The notes under the pieces: model-generated
What the model saw: the letters and a program-made list of their open reading frames with translations, nothing else
Told to the model about the DNA's origin: nothing
The model's database searches: none
Shown: positions 9,889 through 19,526 of the stretch, piece after piece
Numbering within the stretch: the stretch's first letter is position 1
Layout: the number at the start of each line of letters is the position of its first letter
Program-made: the position numbers and the translations under genes
Source: DATFNI01 sp963787205
GTDB lineage: Bacteria > Bacteroidota > Rhodothermia > Balneolales > DATFMH01
NCBI GenBank assembly: GCA_963787205.1
Contig: CAWBCD010000001.1
Coordinates: forward strand, 124,001-188,000
Direction: 5' to 3'
DNA length: 64,000 nucleotides

Positions 9889-12078
9889 TTATTTCAGGAA
9901 GAGCATTTCGCGATAAGTTGGCAGTGGCCAGTAGTCATCGGCTACCAGTCGCTCCAGTTTATCAGCAACTTCACGAACGCCGTCCATGGCTGGAATAACA
10001 TTCTTAGCCATATGATGAGCTTTTTCCTCAATGGTATCACCACCAAGATCTTCATTCACTTTTTCAAGCTTATCCAAAGCCTTGGTCAGTCCATTAACAT
10101 TGGTATTCACCTTACTGATAATCTGCAGGGTTCCGCTCATATCCTGTCCCAGTTGTTTGCCACGGTCAGCCGCAGCATTCAACTCGTTAACATAACGAAT
10201 GGCACCGGGGATGATCATCGTGCTGGCGATTGTTTGCGTTGTCTCCGCTTCGATGTTGATCGTCTTGAAGTATTGATCAAGAATGATCTCGAGACGGGAA
10301 GCAACCTCACGTGGGTTCAGCACTTTGTATTTTTCAAAGAGGGCGATGTTCTCTTTCTTGCTGAGTGCCGGTGTGGCATCAAGTGTTGACGGGAGATTCA
10401 GCAGTCCTCGTTTAGCCGCTTCTTTCTTCCATTCATCGGAGTAGTTATCACCATTGAAGATGACTTTTTCCGATTCCTTGAGTGTTTTGGTAATCACCTC
10501 GGTCAATGCGCTGTCGAAGTCATTGTTCTTCTTAATGCTGGATGCAAGGGCATCAGCCATTTTTTCAAGCGATTCAGCAAGTATTGTATTCAGCACCGTG
10601 ACCGGGAAAGATACCGATTGTCCCCCCCCTACAGCACGGAATTCAAATTTATTTCCAGTGAATGCAAATGGTGAGGTACGGTTACGGTCGCCGGCATGTT
10701 TAGGTATAGTCGGAAGTACCGGGCTTCCGAGACCTAAGATACCACCCTTTTTAGATGATGTAACATCACCACTCTTGAGTTGGTCGAAGATATCCTGTAA
10801 CTGATCGCCGACGAATATGGAGATTATAGCCGGCGGCGCTTCGTTGGCTCCCAGCCTGTGATCATTACCTGGTGATGCGATCGACACGCGAAGCAGATCC
10901 TGATGCTCGTAAACAGCTTTGATTACAGCTGTACAGAAGAAAAGGAAGAGTTTATTCGTATGTGGATCTTCACCGGGTTCCAATAGATTGTGCCCTGTGT
11001 CGGTAGCCATTGACCAGTTGGAGTGCTTCCCACTCCCGTTCAATCCGGCAAATGGTTTCTCATGAAGAACGCAAGCCATGCCGTATTTCCGGGCGATGCG
11101 CTTCATCATGATCATTGTCAGTTGCTGATGGTCGGCGGCGATATTGCTGTTCTCGAAAATAGGAGCAATTTCGTACTGACCCGGTGCCACTTCATTGTGA
11201 CGGGTCTTGACCGGCACACCCAGGCGGTAAAGCTCACGCTCAACTTCAAGCATATAAGCAAGTACACGATCCGGGATGCTACCAAAATAGTGATCTTCCA
11301 ATTCCTGCCCCCTTGGGGGCTTGGCACCAAATAACGTACGATCGGTCGTGACAAGGTCGGGACGGTGATAGAAGAATTCCTGGTCAATCAGGAAGTATTC
11401 CTGCTCGAACCCTACGGTGGAGTTCACCGATTTTACATCGTCGTCGCCGAAGAGACGCAATACCCGAAGGGCACTGTCATTCAATGCATGGGTTGAACGG
11501 AGAAGAGGTGTTTTATGGTCAAGTGCCTCACCTGTCCAGGATGCAAAAGCAGTTGGAATACAAAGAACGGCACCATTTTCATTTTCCATAATGAATGCCG
11601 GAGAAGTCGGATCCCATGCAGTATAACCGCGCGCCTCAAAAGTTGCACGTAAACCACCACTCGGGAAACTTGAGGCATCAGGCTCGCCCTGAATAAGCTC
11701 TTTACCAGAAAATTCTGCAACAGCGCCTCCACCTTTATTAGGTGTGATAAAACTGTCGTGTTTTTCAGCAGTGGAACCCGTCAAGGGTTGAAACCAGTGT
11801 GTATAGTGAGTTGCACCGCGCTCAATGGCCCATTCTTTCATCACCATAGCAACAGCATCCGCAACTTCTGCTCTAATCTGTTCGCCATCATTTAACGTCT
11901 TTTTCAGTTCCTTCCAAACGGCTTTCGGAAGACGTTCCTTCATAGTATCTAACTGAAGGGCATTTTCACCAAAGATCTTTGTGATATTCTCAGGTGATAA
12001 GCTGCCAATGCCGTTCGTACCGGCCTTATATCCTTTGACAGCCTGAAGGGTATCATAACGAGGAAATACTTTGCTCAT
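9889..12078 (-). CDS. glnN: Glutamine synthetase type III
   Basis: 729 residues, the size of GSIII enzymes, far longer than GSI (about 450). Diagnostic stretches include GATHYTHWFQPLTGSTAEKH near the N terminus, FEQEYFLID, RHNEVAPGQYEIAPIFEN and GLNGSGKHSNWSM. It condenses ammonium and glutamate to glutamine using ATP in the cytoplasm. GSIII is typical of Bacteroidetes and related phyla and of cyanobacteria. It stands alone on the minus strand with no ntr or P-II gene adjacent. The 332-bp upstream gap is shared with the divergent menA. ATG start with the usual MSKVFPRYD opening. Confidence 0.95.
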   Translation of the reverse strand: MSKVFPRYDTLQAVKGYKAGTNGIGSLSPENITKIFGENALQLDTMKERLPKAVWKELKKTLNDGEQIRAEVADAVAMVMKEWAIERGATHYTHWFQPLTGSTAEKHDSFITPNKGGGAVAEFSGKELIQGEPDASSFPSGGLRATFEARGYTAWDPTSPAFIMENENGAVLCIPTAFASWTGEALDHKTPLLRSTHALNDSALRVLRLFGDDDVKSVNSTVGFEQEYFLIDQEFFYHRPDLVTTDRTLFGAKPPRGQELEDHYFGSIPDRVLAYMLEVERELYRLGVPVKTRHNEVAPGQYEIAPIFENSNIAADHQQLTMIMMKRIARKYGMACVLHEKPFAGLNGSGKHSNWSMATDTGHNLLEPGEDPHTNKLFLFFCTAVIKAVYEHQDLLRVSIASPGNDHRLGANEAPPAIISIFVGDQLQDIFDQLKSGDVTSSKKGGILGLGSPVLPTIPKHAGDRNRTSPFAFTGNKFEFRAVGGGQSVSFPVTVLNTILAESLEKMADALASSIKKNNDFDSALTEVITKTLKESEKVIFNGDNYSDEWKKEAAKRGLLNLPSTLDATPALSKKENIALFEKYKVLNPREVASRLEIILDQYFKTINIEAETTQTIASTMIIPGAIRYVNELNAAADRGKQLGQDMSGTLQIISKVNTNVNGLTKALDKLEKVNEDLGGDTIEEKAHHMAKNVIPAMDGVREVADKLERLVADDYWPLPTYREMLFLK

Positions 12079-12410
12079 AGTATTAATTTATTTTTTTAGG
12101 TTTCAGCCTGTTTGAGAATACTATTAATTATGCAATTAACCAAATAACGACTACAAAAATTTAGAATACATAAATCAAAACTAATTTATTTAAAATTGGT
12201 ACCGCTTTCAGTTATTATTTTTAGACAAATGGCTTTTATTCATGAAATACTGAATTTCATTCCACTTAACTTAAAAAATAACCATCCTTCATGTAGTGAA
12301 GTGCTTTTATAATTCCGGCGATTGCCCATTTTCTGCGATAATGCTACCTTGTCGGATTAAAATTTTATCGCAGTTTTTGACTAGTACAACGGCGTACAAA
12401 TATTGACCGG
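12079..12410. other. Divergent intergenic region between glnN and menA
   Basis: No gene is visible. It is AT-rich near glnN and must hold the promoters of both divergent units. The only structured element seen is the hairpin at 12333-12378, described separately. Confidence 0.6.
12333..12378 (+). terminator. Terminator-like hairpin in the menA leader (possible attenuator)
   Basis: Arms CTGCGATAA (12333-12341) and TTATCGCAG (12365-12373) match over 9 bp and are followed by TTTTT on the plus strand. The gene upstream is divergent, so no plus-strand gene needs terminating here; menA begins 33 bp later. It could attenuate the men operon, end a short RNA, or be part of an operator. Confidence 0.45.
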
Positions 12411-13286
12411 ATGCTTAAAATTTGGATTGATGCGGCCCGCCCTAAAACTTTGGCTGCCGCTGTGGTTCCTGTTTTGATTGGTGTGGCATTAGCTCTGCGA
12501 GAGCACTTGTTTAATCCTGTAATGTCATTTGTGGCTTTTATCTGTGCCATCCTGATTCAGATTGGCACCAACTTTGCAAACGATTACTTTGATGCTAAGA
12601 AAGGTGCCGACAGCGATAACAGGATAGGTTTTGAACGAGCGACTGCTAGTGGATTAATCACATCGGCCCAAATGCTGAAAGCAACATATATCACTATGGG
12701 TCTCGCTTTTCTTCTTGGCCTGATACTTGTTTGGCATGCCGGATGGGTCATCCTGCTGATCGGTGTGCTATCGCTTATTTTCGGTATTGCATACACCGGG
12801 GGTCCATTCCCGCTTGGCTACAACGGGCTGGGAGATGTTTTTGTGTTCCTTTTCTTTGGTATAGTGGCCGTTATGGGCACCTATTATGTTAATGCACTGC
12901 ATTGGTCATCACTGGCTTTCTGGTCATCGATTCCGGCCGGAGCCCTCTCAGTAAACATATTGGTCATAAATAATCTTCGCGATATAGAGACGGACAGGCC
13001 GGCCGGAAAAAAGACATTAGGGGTTATATTTGGCGAAAATGTGCTCCGATATGAATATTTATTGATGATATTGCTGAGTTTTGCCATACCTCCACATCTT
13101 TTTATCCGTGATAACTTTGGTCCGTTTATCTTCCTCCCCCTCTTGTCCATTCCGCTGGCAGTTCGTTTATTAAAAAAAATATGGTACGTGAAGGATAAAC
13201 GAACGTTGAATAAGACATTGGCCCATACTGCTCAATTTCTGGTCATTTTTGGTGTGCTCTTTAGTTTGGGACTTGTACTCTCTTGA
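12411..13286 (+). CDS. menA: 1,4-dihydroxy-2-naphthoate polyprenyltransferase
   Basis: 291 residues of the UbiA superfamily, with about eight hydrophobic membrane segments. The first aspartate motif is NDYFDAKKGAD (Asp near residues 61-65) and the second is NNLRDIETDRPAGKKT. The opening WIDAARPKTLAAAVVPVLIG is characteristic of MenA. It attaches the polyprenyl tail to DHNA at the inner membrane, giving demethylmenaquinone. First gene of a men operon; its stop codon lies 24 bp before the chosen menC start. The remaining pathway genes (menF, menD, menH, menB) are not in the window. Confidence 0.93.
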   Translation: MLKIWIDAARPKTLAAAVVPVLIGVALALREHLFNPVMSFVAFICAILIQIGTNFANDYFDAKKGADSDNRIGFERATASGLITSAQMLKATYITMGLAFLLGLILVWHAGWVILLIGVLSLIFGIAYTGGPFPLGYNGLGDVFVFLFFGIVAVMGTYYVNALHWSSLAFWSSIPAGALSVNILVINNLRDIETDRPAGKKTLGVIFGENVLRYEYLLMILLSFAIPPHLFIRDNFGPFIFLPLLSIPLAVRLLKKIWYVKDKRTLNKTLAHTAQFLVIFGVLFSLGLVLS

Positions 13287-13309
13287 CTGCATCAGCAAAC
13301 TCTTTTTCT

Positions 13310-14386
13310 ATGAAAATATACCGTTTCAGGCTTCCGCTGTCACAACCTGTTTCTTCCCGACAGGCTTCTCAAACGCATCGGGAAGGCCTGTTTTTAACAA
13401 GCGATTATATGCCATTCTCTGTATACGGTGAGGCATCACCATTACCCGGTTTTTCCAATGAAACGACGGATGATATTGAGGCTCATGTCAAGAATAAGTT
13501 TCAAGTTATCGATCGTTACTTCATGCAGGATAACGGGTATGACAACTGGAATGCTTTTGCTGCATCTCTGAACCTTCCCCCAAGCCTGCGATTTGGACTG
13601 GACACATTTCTGTTTGATCGGCTTTCAAAACACGAAAAACTGCCCCTTTCCCAATATTTGTCCAGGTCGAGTCTTGCTTGTGTTCGTGTCAATGCACTGA
13701 TTCGGGAGACTGAACCTGACGAGATACTTAAGGAGGCTCAGAACTACTGGCTACGAGGTTTCAAGACCATTAAGCTGAAAGTTGCAGATGATTTTGGTAA
13801 AACATATAGAATCCTGACAAACTTACGGAATACGTTTCCCGAAGCTCATCTCCGCCTAGATGCCAATCAGTTATGGGGAGTTGACGAAGCCATAAATAAT
13901 TTGCAATCACTCGAATCGCTGAATATTGAATACTGCGAGCAACCCATTAAAGTTGCCGATATGTTAATGCGGAATGAAATCTGCATGAAATGTTCTATTC
14001 CGGTAGCTGCTGACGAGGCGGCGCGTTCTATCGAACAGATTGAGATACTTATTGAGAACAATGCGGCCGATCTTTTGGTCATAAAGCCCATGCTCATTGG
14101 CAGTTTCGATGAGCTCTTCCGCATTGCTGAGATAGCCAAGACTCACGGGATCGAACTGGTATTTACCACTTCCTTTGAGGCTGGAATCGGCAGGGTTGCA
14201 ACAGCACATCTGGCCGCTGCCATGGGGAGTACCCGATTTGCTCATGGCCTGGCCACGGGTGGGTTGTTGAGTAAAGATTTTGTCAATGAGGATAATTTCA
14301 TTCGTGACGGATACTTCTATTTCAACGAAACGCCCGGACTTGGCATCGAACCCAACCTGAAAGATCTGGAACTGACACCAATCTGA
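13310..14386 (+). CDS. menC: o-succinylbenzoate synthase
   Basis: About 358 residues from the ATG at 13310 (MKIYRFRLPLSQPV, the usual family opening). A TTG at 13283 overlapping the menA stop would add nine residues. Enolase-superfamily landmarks are in order: FKTIKLKV (catalytic Lys pair), LRLDANQLW, EYCEQP and VAADEAAR (metal ligands), and LVIKPMLIGSF. It dehydrates SHCHC to o-succinylbenzoate in menaquinone synthesis. It overlaps menE by one base (TGATG), pointing to translational coupling. Function is supported both by family motifs and by its two men neighbours. Confidence 0.9.
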   Translation: MKIYRFRLPLSQPVSSRQASQTHREGLFLTSDYMPFSVYGEASPLPGFSNETTDDIEAHVKNKFQVIDRYFMQDNGYDNWNAFAASLNLPPSLRFGLDTFLFDRLSKHEKLPLSQYLSRSSLACVRVNALIRETEPDEILKEAQNYWLRGFKTIKLKVADDFGKTYRILTNLRNTFPEAHLRLDANQLWGVDEAINNLQSLESLNIEYCEQPIKVADMLMRNEICMKCSIPVAADEAARSIEQIEILIENNAADLLVIKPMLIGSFDELFRIAEIAKTHGIELVFTTSFEAGIGRVATAHLAAAMGSTRFAHGLATGGLLSKDFVNEDNFIRDGYFYFNETPGLGIEPNLKDLELTPI

Positions 14387-15846
14387 TGAAAGCCTCGTTT
14401 CAATTTCTGAGAAACAGATTTGATCCTGATGCTCTCTTTCTTGCTACCGATAAACGGGAATATACTTATCGGGATCTCACAGCCTACGCCCGATCACTTG
14501 AACTACTGTTGCCGGAACGCCGACCGGTTAAAGCAGTATTTCCGGCACATCGGTCCGAGAAAATCATACTGACTATCGCCTCTTGCTGGCTGCTTGAAAT
14601 ACCGGTCATCCCTCTCTCACCCGATATTGATGACCTGGAATGGCAACGAGTCATCCATGAACTGGAGCCTGATGTTATTTTTATTGATCCGGCGGTGCCG
14701 CATTCCTTTTCAAATTCCGACATTGCACCTGTTCAACTACCAGGTACCCATTCCCTTGAGAAACAGCCCCAGTCATTCCAACAGCTTTTAGCTGATCCCG
14801 AACAGCTTTTCGGCTTTTTCATGACCTCCGGTACTTCAGGACCATCAAAAATCGTCCCTCTTAAAAGGAGACAGTTTCTTTGGGGGGCTGAAGGATCTGC
14901 ACAAAACTTCAACCCTGAAAGTGGGGAGCTGTGGCTACTTAGCCTGCCACTGCATCACGTTGGAGGAGTTTCGATCATTCTGCGCAGCATGTTTTACGGT
15001 TCCGGGATTTATCTCCTCTCAGAATTCAAATCAGACCTCATTCGCCGTCTTCTTACTAATGATAAGCGAATACGTTTCTGTTCGCTTGTTCCTACCATGC
15101 TGCGGCGAGTCCTGGCAGATCCTGACTTTCATCCTCATTCTGAATTCCATATCTGCCTTTTGGGGGGAGGTCCTATGTCCATTGAACTCGTCCGTGAGGC
15201 AAATAAACACTATATGACAGTAGCCACCAGTTTTGGAATGACTGAAACAGCTGCACAGATTGCGGCTCACGTCTTTCATTCTTCCAATATTCCGGACAAA
15301 CTAACCGCAGGCAAGATATTTCCACCCAACAAAGCAGAATTACGGGACGAACAAGGTAACCGTCTTTCACCCAACAAAGAAGGAATTCTTTGGATTCAAG
15401 GTCCACAGGTTTTCGATGGATACTATAACCAGGAATTGAATGCCCGTTATATTGATTCCCAAGGTTGGTATTGTACGGGAGACCATAGCAGAATCAGTTC
15501 AAATGGAGAAATCGAAATTCTGATGCGCCGGACGGACCGGATCATTACTGGCGGTGAGAATGTGAATCCTATTGAGATCGAGCAGATATTGCTGAAACAT
15601 CCGGATATAGCTGAGTCAGCCGTATTTGGACTACCAGATGATGAATGGGGGCAACGGGTGATCGCACTAGTCGTCAGAAACACCAATAACGAATTGATTC
15701 CCAACCTTTCGGACTACCTTTCCTTACGCCTGCGCCGATACCAGATTCCAAAAGAAATTATTTTCGTTTCTAACCTGCCCTACACGAGTACCGGTAAACT
15801 CGACCGGTCCCGTTTGCCAGAATGGCTTAAAAAGAGTTCGAAATAA
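14386..15846 (+). CDS. menE: o-succinylbenzoate-CoA ligase
   Basis: 486 residues of the ANL adenylating enzyme superfamily. The phosphate-binding loop is MTSGTSGPSKIVPLKRRQF, followed by SFGMTETAAQ, the hinge region WYCTGDHSRI and the C-terminal lysine motif YTSTGKLDRSRLPEW. It activates o-succinylbenzoate with ATP and CoA. Start overlaps the menC stop by one base. It is the last gene of the operon; no convincing terminator follows, only a long unstructured gap before the next plus-strand promoter. Confidence 0.9.
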   Translation: MKASFQFLRNRFDPDALFLATDKREYTYRDLTAYARSLELLLPERRPVKAVFPAHRSEKIILTIASCWLLEIPVIPLSPDIDDLEWQRVIHELEPDVIFIDPAVPHSFSNSDIAPVQLPGTHSLEKQPQSFQQLLADPEQLFGFFMTSGTSGPSKIVPLKRRQFLWGAEGSAQNFNPESGELWLLSLPLHHVGGVSIILRSMFYGSGIYLLSEFKSDLIRRLLTNDKRIRFCSLVPTMLRRVLADPDFHPHSEFHICLLGGGPMSIELVREANKHYMTVATSFGMTETAAQIAAHVFHSSNIPDKLTAGKIFPPNKAELRDEQGNRLSPNKEGILWIQGPQVFDGYYNQELNARYIDSQGWYCTGDHSRISSNGEIEILMRRTDRIITGGENVNPIEIEQILLKHPDIAESAVFGLPDDEWGQRVIALVVRNTNNELIPNLSDYLSLRLRRYQIPKEIIFVSNLPYTSTGKLDRSRLPEWLKKSSK

Positions 15847-16166
15847 AGTAATCGAGTAAGGCTGGACTCCCGTAGGATTGAAGAGTGAAATACCAGAAAA
15901 CACCAGCCACTCTAACACGCTAACTTTAAGAAAGCTAAGAACGTTATCCCCCTTATAACGGTTATCTCACAAATCTTGACATGTTTTTACCTAAACTATA
16001 ATAAGTAATGATGTTTTTTTCCCATTGAAAACGTTAATTAGATAACGAATTCAAATTTCAGAAAAAATATTCTAGAATTTTGCAAGAATTGCCGGTCGAA
16101 ATACATCTAATACATTAGACTGGAAAAATATTTTACTCAAATTGTTTTGCAGGAGATGCAAGGAAA
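15847..16166. other. Gap between menE and the efflux operon
   Basis: No gene seen. The region holds the promoter candidate at 15976-16002 and then a 165-bp AT-rich leader with several A and T runs before the membrane fusion protein gene. Confidence 0.5.
15976..16002 (+). promoter_or_regulatory. Consensus-like promoter for the MacA/MacB-type operon
   Basis: TTGACA (15976-15981) and TATAAT (15997-16002) are exact sigma-70 hexamers, but the spacer is 15 bp rather than 17. Exact hexamers with a short spacer are typical of promoters that need a distorting activator (the MerR type), although a weak unregulated promoter is equally possible. Confidence 0.5.
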
Positions 16167-17402
16167 ATGAAAAAAAAGACTTTTTTTGCTATTGGCACGC
16201 TCATTATCATAATTACGGGCGGTTTTTTTTACTTCACACGTTCTACCAAAACTGAGTTTAAGTGGAGAACCAGTCCTGTTGAACGTGGCAATCTGAATAT
16301 AGTGGTCAACGCAACCGGTACTGTAAACCCGGACACCACGGTCAATGTAGGTACTCAGGTTTCAGGCAGAATTAACAAGATTTATGTGGATTACAACTCG
16401 CACGTAAAAAAAGGAGAGGTTCTGGCTGTCCTGGACACGACTTCACTGTACCAGGCCGAACAGCAGTCGCAGGCTGAAGTAAGAAGTGCCCAGGCACAGG
16501 TTCTTCAGGCTCGGCTGACTTTTCAACGAATGAAAAAACTGTTTGCGAGACAACTGGCCTCTGAATCTGATTTTGATACCGATTCCGTAGCTTACATCGT
16601 TGCACAAAACTCGCTTCATTCGGCTGAGACGCAGCTCCAGCGAGCCAAGATAAATCTGGATTATGCAACCATATCAGCTCCCATTGACGGAGTGATCATG
16701 TCACGTGACGTGGATGTCGGCCAAACCGTGGCAGCAAGTTTTAACACGCCGCAACTTTTCTCAATTGCCACCGATCTGCATTCGATGCGGATAAGTGCCT
16801 CTATTGATGAAGCAGATATCGGCCAGATCAAGCTGGGACAGAATGTTGTTTTTACTGTTGATGCTTTTCCTGATGAAACATTCACCGGAAAGGTCACCCA
16901 GATCTGGCTGCAACCTATTACGACAAATAATGTTGTCACTTATACGGTGATTATTGAAGTTCAAAACCCGAATCTCAAATTGATGCCGGGTATGACTGCG
17001 AATCTCACCGTCCATGTCCAGGAAGCAAAAGATATACTTAAGGTGCCGAATCTCGCATTAGTATTCACACCGCCCAGAGCGTACATACAACAGGAAATGA
17101 AAAATCACCCCGATTCAGCTCGTGGCAATCAACGGTTTGCAGGTATGAACAACGACACCAGCAGAGGCAACAGCCGACCGGCCTATCTGTCTGATAATCC
17201 GTTGCCACTGCCGGGGAGCATGAAGACCATTTGGGTCGATCGTAATGATCGCATCATGCCGGTGAGGGTGAAACTTGGTATAACTGACGGAACCAGCACT
17301 GTTATAAGTGGAGATAACATAAAGCAGGGCGATAAAGTAGTTATCGGAAGTATGACTACGGGTGGAGGTCCGGCAATAAGAAGTCCCTTTGGAAGGAGAT
17401 AA
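16167..17402 (+). CDS. Periplasmic adaptor (membrane fusion) protein of a MacAB-type exporter
   Basis: 411 residues: N-terminal anchor (FFAIGTLIIIITGGFFYFT), then a lipoyl/barrel-sandwich half (NATGTVNPDTTVNVGTQVSG), an alpha-hairpin coiled coil of about residues 95-165 rich in Ala and Gln, the second lipoyl half (NLDYATISAPIDGVIMSR), and a beta-barrel domain. It bridges an inner-membrane ABC pump to an outer-membrane channel. An insertion near the C terminus (about residues 300-350) is rich in Asn, Arg and Asp. Starts ATG after AAGGA. Followed within 3 bp by the ATPase gene. No TolC-like gene is present, so the outer-membrane partner must lie elsewhere. Confidence 0.9.
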   Translation: MKKKTFFAIGTLIIIITGGFFYFTRSTKTEFKWRTSPVERGNLNIVVNATGTVNPDTTVNVGTQVSGRINKIYVDYNSHVKKGEVLAVLDTTSLYQAEQQSQAEVRSAQAQVLQARLTFQRMKKLFARQLASESDFDTDSVAYIVAQNSLHSAETQLQRAKINLDYATISAPIDGVIMSRDVDVGQTVAASFNTPQLFSIATDLHSMRISASIDEADIGQIKLGQNVVFTVDAFPDETFTGKVTQIWLQPITTNNVVTYTVIIEVQNPNLKLMPGMTANLTVHVQEAKDILKVPNLALVFTPPRAYIQQEMKNHPDSARGNQRFAGMNNDTSRGNSRPAYLSDNPLPLPGSMKTIWVDRNDRIMPVRVKLGITDGTSTVISGDNIKQGDKVVIGSMTTGGGPAIRSPFGRR

Positions 17403-17405
17403 AAA

Positions 17406-18122
17406 GTGAGCACATCACCAATCATTTCGGTTAAAGATCTCGTCAAAACCTACAAGATGGGCGAGGTAGAAGTTCCGGCACTTCAGGGAGTTTCACTGGA
17501 TGTTGAGACCGGAGAATTCCTTGCCATCATGGGCGCCAGTGGAGGCGGCAAGTCTACGTTCATGAATATACTTGGCTGTCTCGATGTCCCCACCAGCGGC
17601 AAATACTACCTGGACGGTGTCGATATAAGTTCCCTCAATAAAGACGAACTGGCACGATTGCGAAATCGAAAGATAGGTTTTGTCTTCCAGTCCTTTAACC
17701 TGCTCTCGCGCACATCGGCACTGGAAAACGTGGAACTGCCCCTTCTCTATAATACTAAAGTCAATACCAGAGAAGTCAGGGAGCGGTCCATGGAAGCGTT
17801 GCAGTCGGTTGGGCTGGCGGACCGTGCCCATCACATGCCGAACCAACTGTCCGGCGGACAACAACAACGGGTAGCCATCGCAAGGTCGCTGGTAAACGAA
17901 CCAAAGGTTATCATGGCTGATGAGCCAACCGGTAATCTGGACACTCATACCAGTTTTGAAGTAATGGAGATTTTCCAAAAGCTGAATGAGAATGGTATCA
18001 CAGTCGTGCTGGTCACACACGAAAATGATATAGCACAGTACGCCAAGCAGAACATCGTATTTAAAGATGGGTTGATTGACGACCACTATACTGTAGAAAA
18101 TCGAAAAATAACTTTTGCCTGA
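17406..18122 (+). CDS. ABC transporter ATP-binding protein (MacB/LolD type)
   Basis: 238 residues with Walker A (GASGGGKST), Q-loop (FVFQSFNLL), signature LSGGQQQRVAIARSL, Walker B (VIMADEPTGNLD) and the H-loop histidine in VLVTHENDIAQYA. It starts with GTG 3 bp after the adaptor gene, with GGAGAT just upstream. ATP hydrolysis powers the adjacent permease. In E. coli MacB the ATPase and permease are one polypeptide; here they are separate, as is common in Bacteroidetes-type clusters. The Walker A loop has Gly where most family members have Ser or Cys. Confidence 0.92.
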   Translation: MSTSPIISVKDLVKTYKMGEVEVPALQGVSLDVETGEFLAIMGASGGGKSTFMNILGCLDVPTSGKYYLDGVDISSLNKDELARLRNRKIGFVFQSFNLLSRTSALENVELPLLYNTKVNTREVRERSMEALQSVGLADRAHHMPNQLSGGQQQRVAIARSLVNEPKVIMADEPTGNLDTHTSFEVMEIFQKLNENGITVVLVTHENDIAQYAKQNIVFKDGLIDDHYTVENRKITFA

Positions 18123-18151
18123 TCTGACAAAGATGTAAGGAATCACCGTTT

Positions 18152-19372
18152 ATGAAATTCGAAAATCTCTTAAAAATTGCTTTACGTTCGCTCAGTAAAA
18201 ACAAGATGCGAACGTTCCTGACTATGCTTGGGATCATCATAGGCGTAGGCTCCGTCATTACCATGCTGGCAATTGGGGAGGGTTCACGTAAGAGCATCCA
18301 GGAACAGATCTCAAAACTGGGAACTAATGTCATTATCATCTTTGCCTCTGCGTTACGCCATGGTGGTGTGGCATCTGCAGCAGGTACTGGACAAATGCTT
18401 ACCCAGGCTGATGCTGATGCCATTGCTGCTCAATGCCCTGACATTCAATATGTCACCCCACAGGTTGAAACCGGCGGACAGGTCATCTATGGCGCTCAAA
18501 ACTGGCAAACTTCAATTACAGGTGTTTATCCCACCTATTTTGCCATTCGTAATCAGACCGTCGTCCAGGGATATTATTTTACCGAAGCCGATGAGCGAAG
18601 CGCCGCAAAGGTTTGTGTAGTAGGACAAACCATCGTAGACAATCTCTTCCCCGACGGTACCAATCCTATTGGGAAATATATCCGTATTAATAAAATACCT
18701 TTTAAAATTGTTGGCGTACTCCAAAAACTGGGTCAAAACAGTTGGGGACGTGACCAGGATGATACCATCATCGCCCCGTTCTCTACGGTCTACAAACGAA
18801 TGGTTTCGGTAAATTATGTGCGCATCATTCTGGCTTCCTCAAAAAGCAGTGCGGATATGACCCCTGCCATTAGCGAAATCGGGGCCGTATTGAACCAGCG
18901 CCACAAGACGCCTCCAGGATCAGACCCTGTTTTTACGGTACGTACTCAGTTGGAATTTGAACAAACGGCCAATGAGACATCACGTGTATTAACCCTCTTG
19001 CTTGCCAGTATCGCCAGCATCTCACTGCTGGTTGGAGGAATTGGTATCATGAACATCATGTTGGTTTCTGTTACTGAAAGAACACGTGAGATAGGCATCC
19101 GGATGGCTATTGGAGCAAGAGGCCGTGACGTCCTGCTTCAATTCCTTATCGAAGCTGTCTTTCTGAGCCTGCTAGGCGGACTGATAGGCGTTGGAATGGG
19201 CCTGTTGGCGACCCACCTGGTGGAAAGCGGAATGCACTGGCCGGTCGCTGTTACCCCCAACTCGATAACGCTCTCCTTCCTGTTTGCTGCTGTTGTCGGT
19301 ATTTTCTTTGGCTGGTACCCTGCCCGTAAAGCGGCAGATCTCAACCCGATCGACGCGTTAAGATACGAGTAA
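18152..19372 (+). CDS. ABC transporter permease (MacB/FtsX family)
   Basis: 406 residues. One N-terminal membrane segment (FLTMLGIIIGVGSVITMLAI) leads to a large periplasmic MacB-PCD domain (about residues 40-270). Three C-terminal membrane segments form the FtsX domain, including the conserved stretch GGIGIMNIMLVSVTERTREI and a final WYPARKAADLNPIDALRYE. This is the mechanotransmission permease that works with the preceding ATPase and adaptor, exporting antibiotics, peptides or lipids; the substrate cannot be told. The gene ends three bases before a tandem heptamer array. Confidence 0.92.
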   Translation: MKFENLLKIALRSLSKNKMRTFLTMLGIIIGVGSVITMLAIGEGSRKSIQEQISKLGTNVIIIFASALRHGGVASAAGTGQMLTQADADAIAAQCPDIQYVTPQVETGGQVIYGAQNWQTSITGVYPTYFAIRNQTVVQGYYFTEADERSAAKVCVVGQTIVDNLFPDGTNPIGKYIRINKIPFKIVGVLQKLGQNSWGRDQDDTIIAPFSTVYKRMVSVNYVRIILASSKSSADMTPAISEIGAVLNQRHKTPPGSDPVFTVRTQLEFEQTANETSRVLTLLLASIASISLLVGGIGIMNIMLVSVTERTREIGIRMAIGARGRDVLLQFLIEAVFLSLLGGLIGVGMGLLATHLVESGMHWPVAVTPNSITLSFLFAAVVGIFFGWYPARKAADLNPIDALRYE

Positions 19373-19375
19373 CAG

Positions 19376-19454
<79 letters not shown>

Positions 19455-19467
19455 AAAATTGTTATCA

Positions 19468-19499
19468 AGTGCGATAGAAACAAATTGTTTTATCGCACT
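19468..19499. terminator. Hairpin between the efflux operon and purB
   Basis: Arms AGTGCGATA (19468-19476) and TATCGCACT (19491-19499) match perfectly around a 14-base A/T-rich loop. It lies between convergent genes just after the heptamer array. The following T-run is short, so efficiency is uncertain. Confidence 0.6.
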
Positions 19500-19526
19500 C
19501 TTAACTGTTTATTGATAACTAACTTG

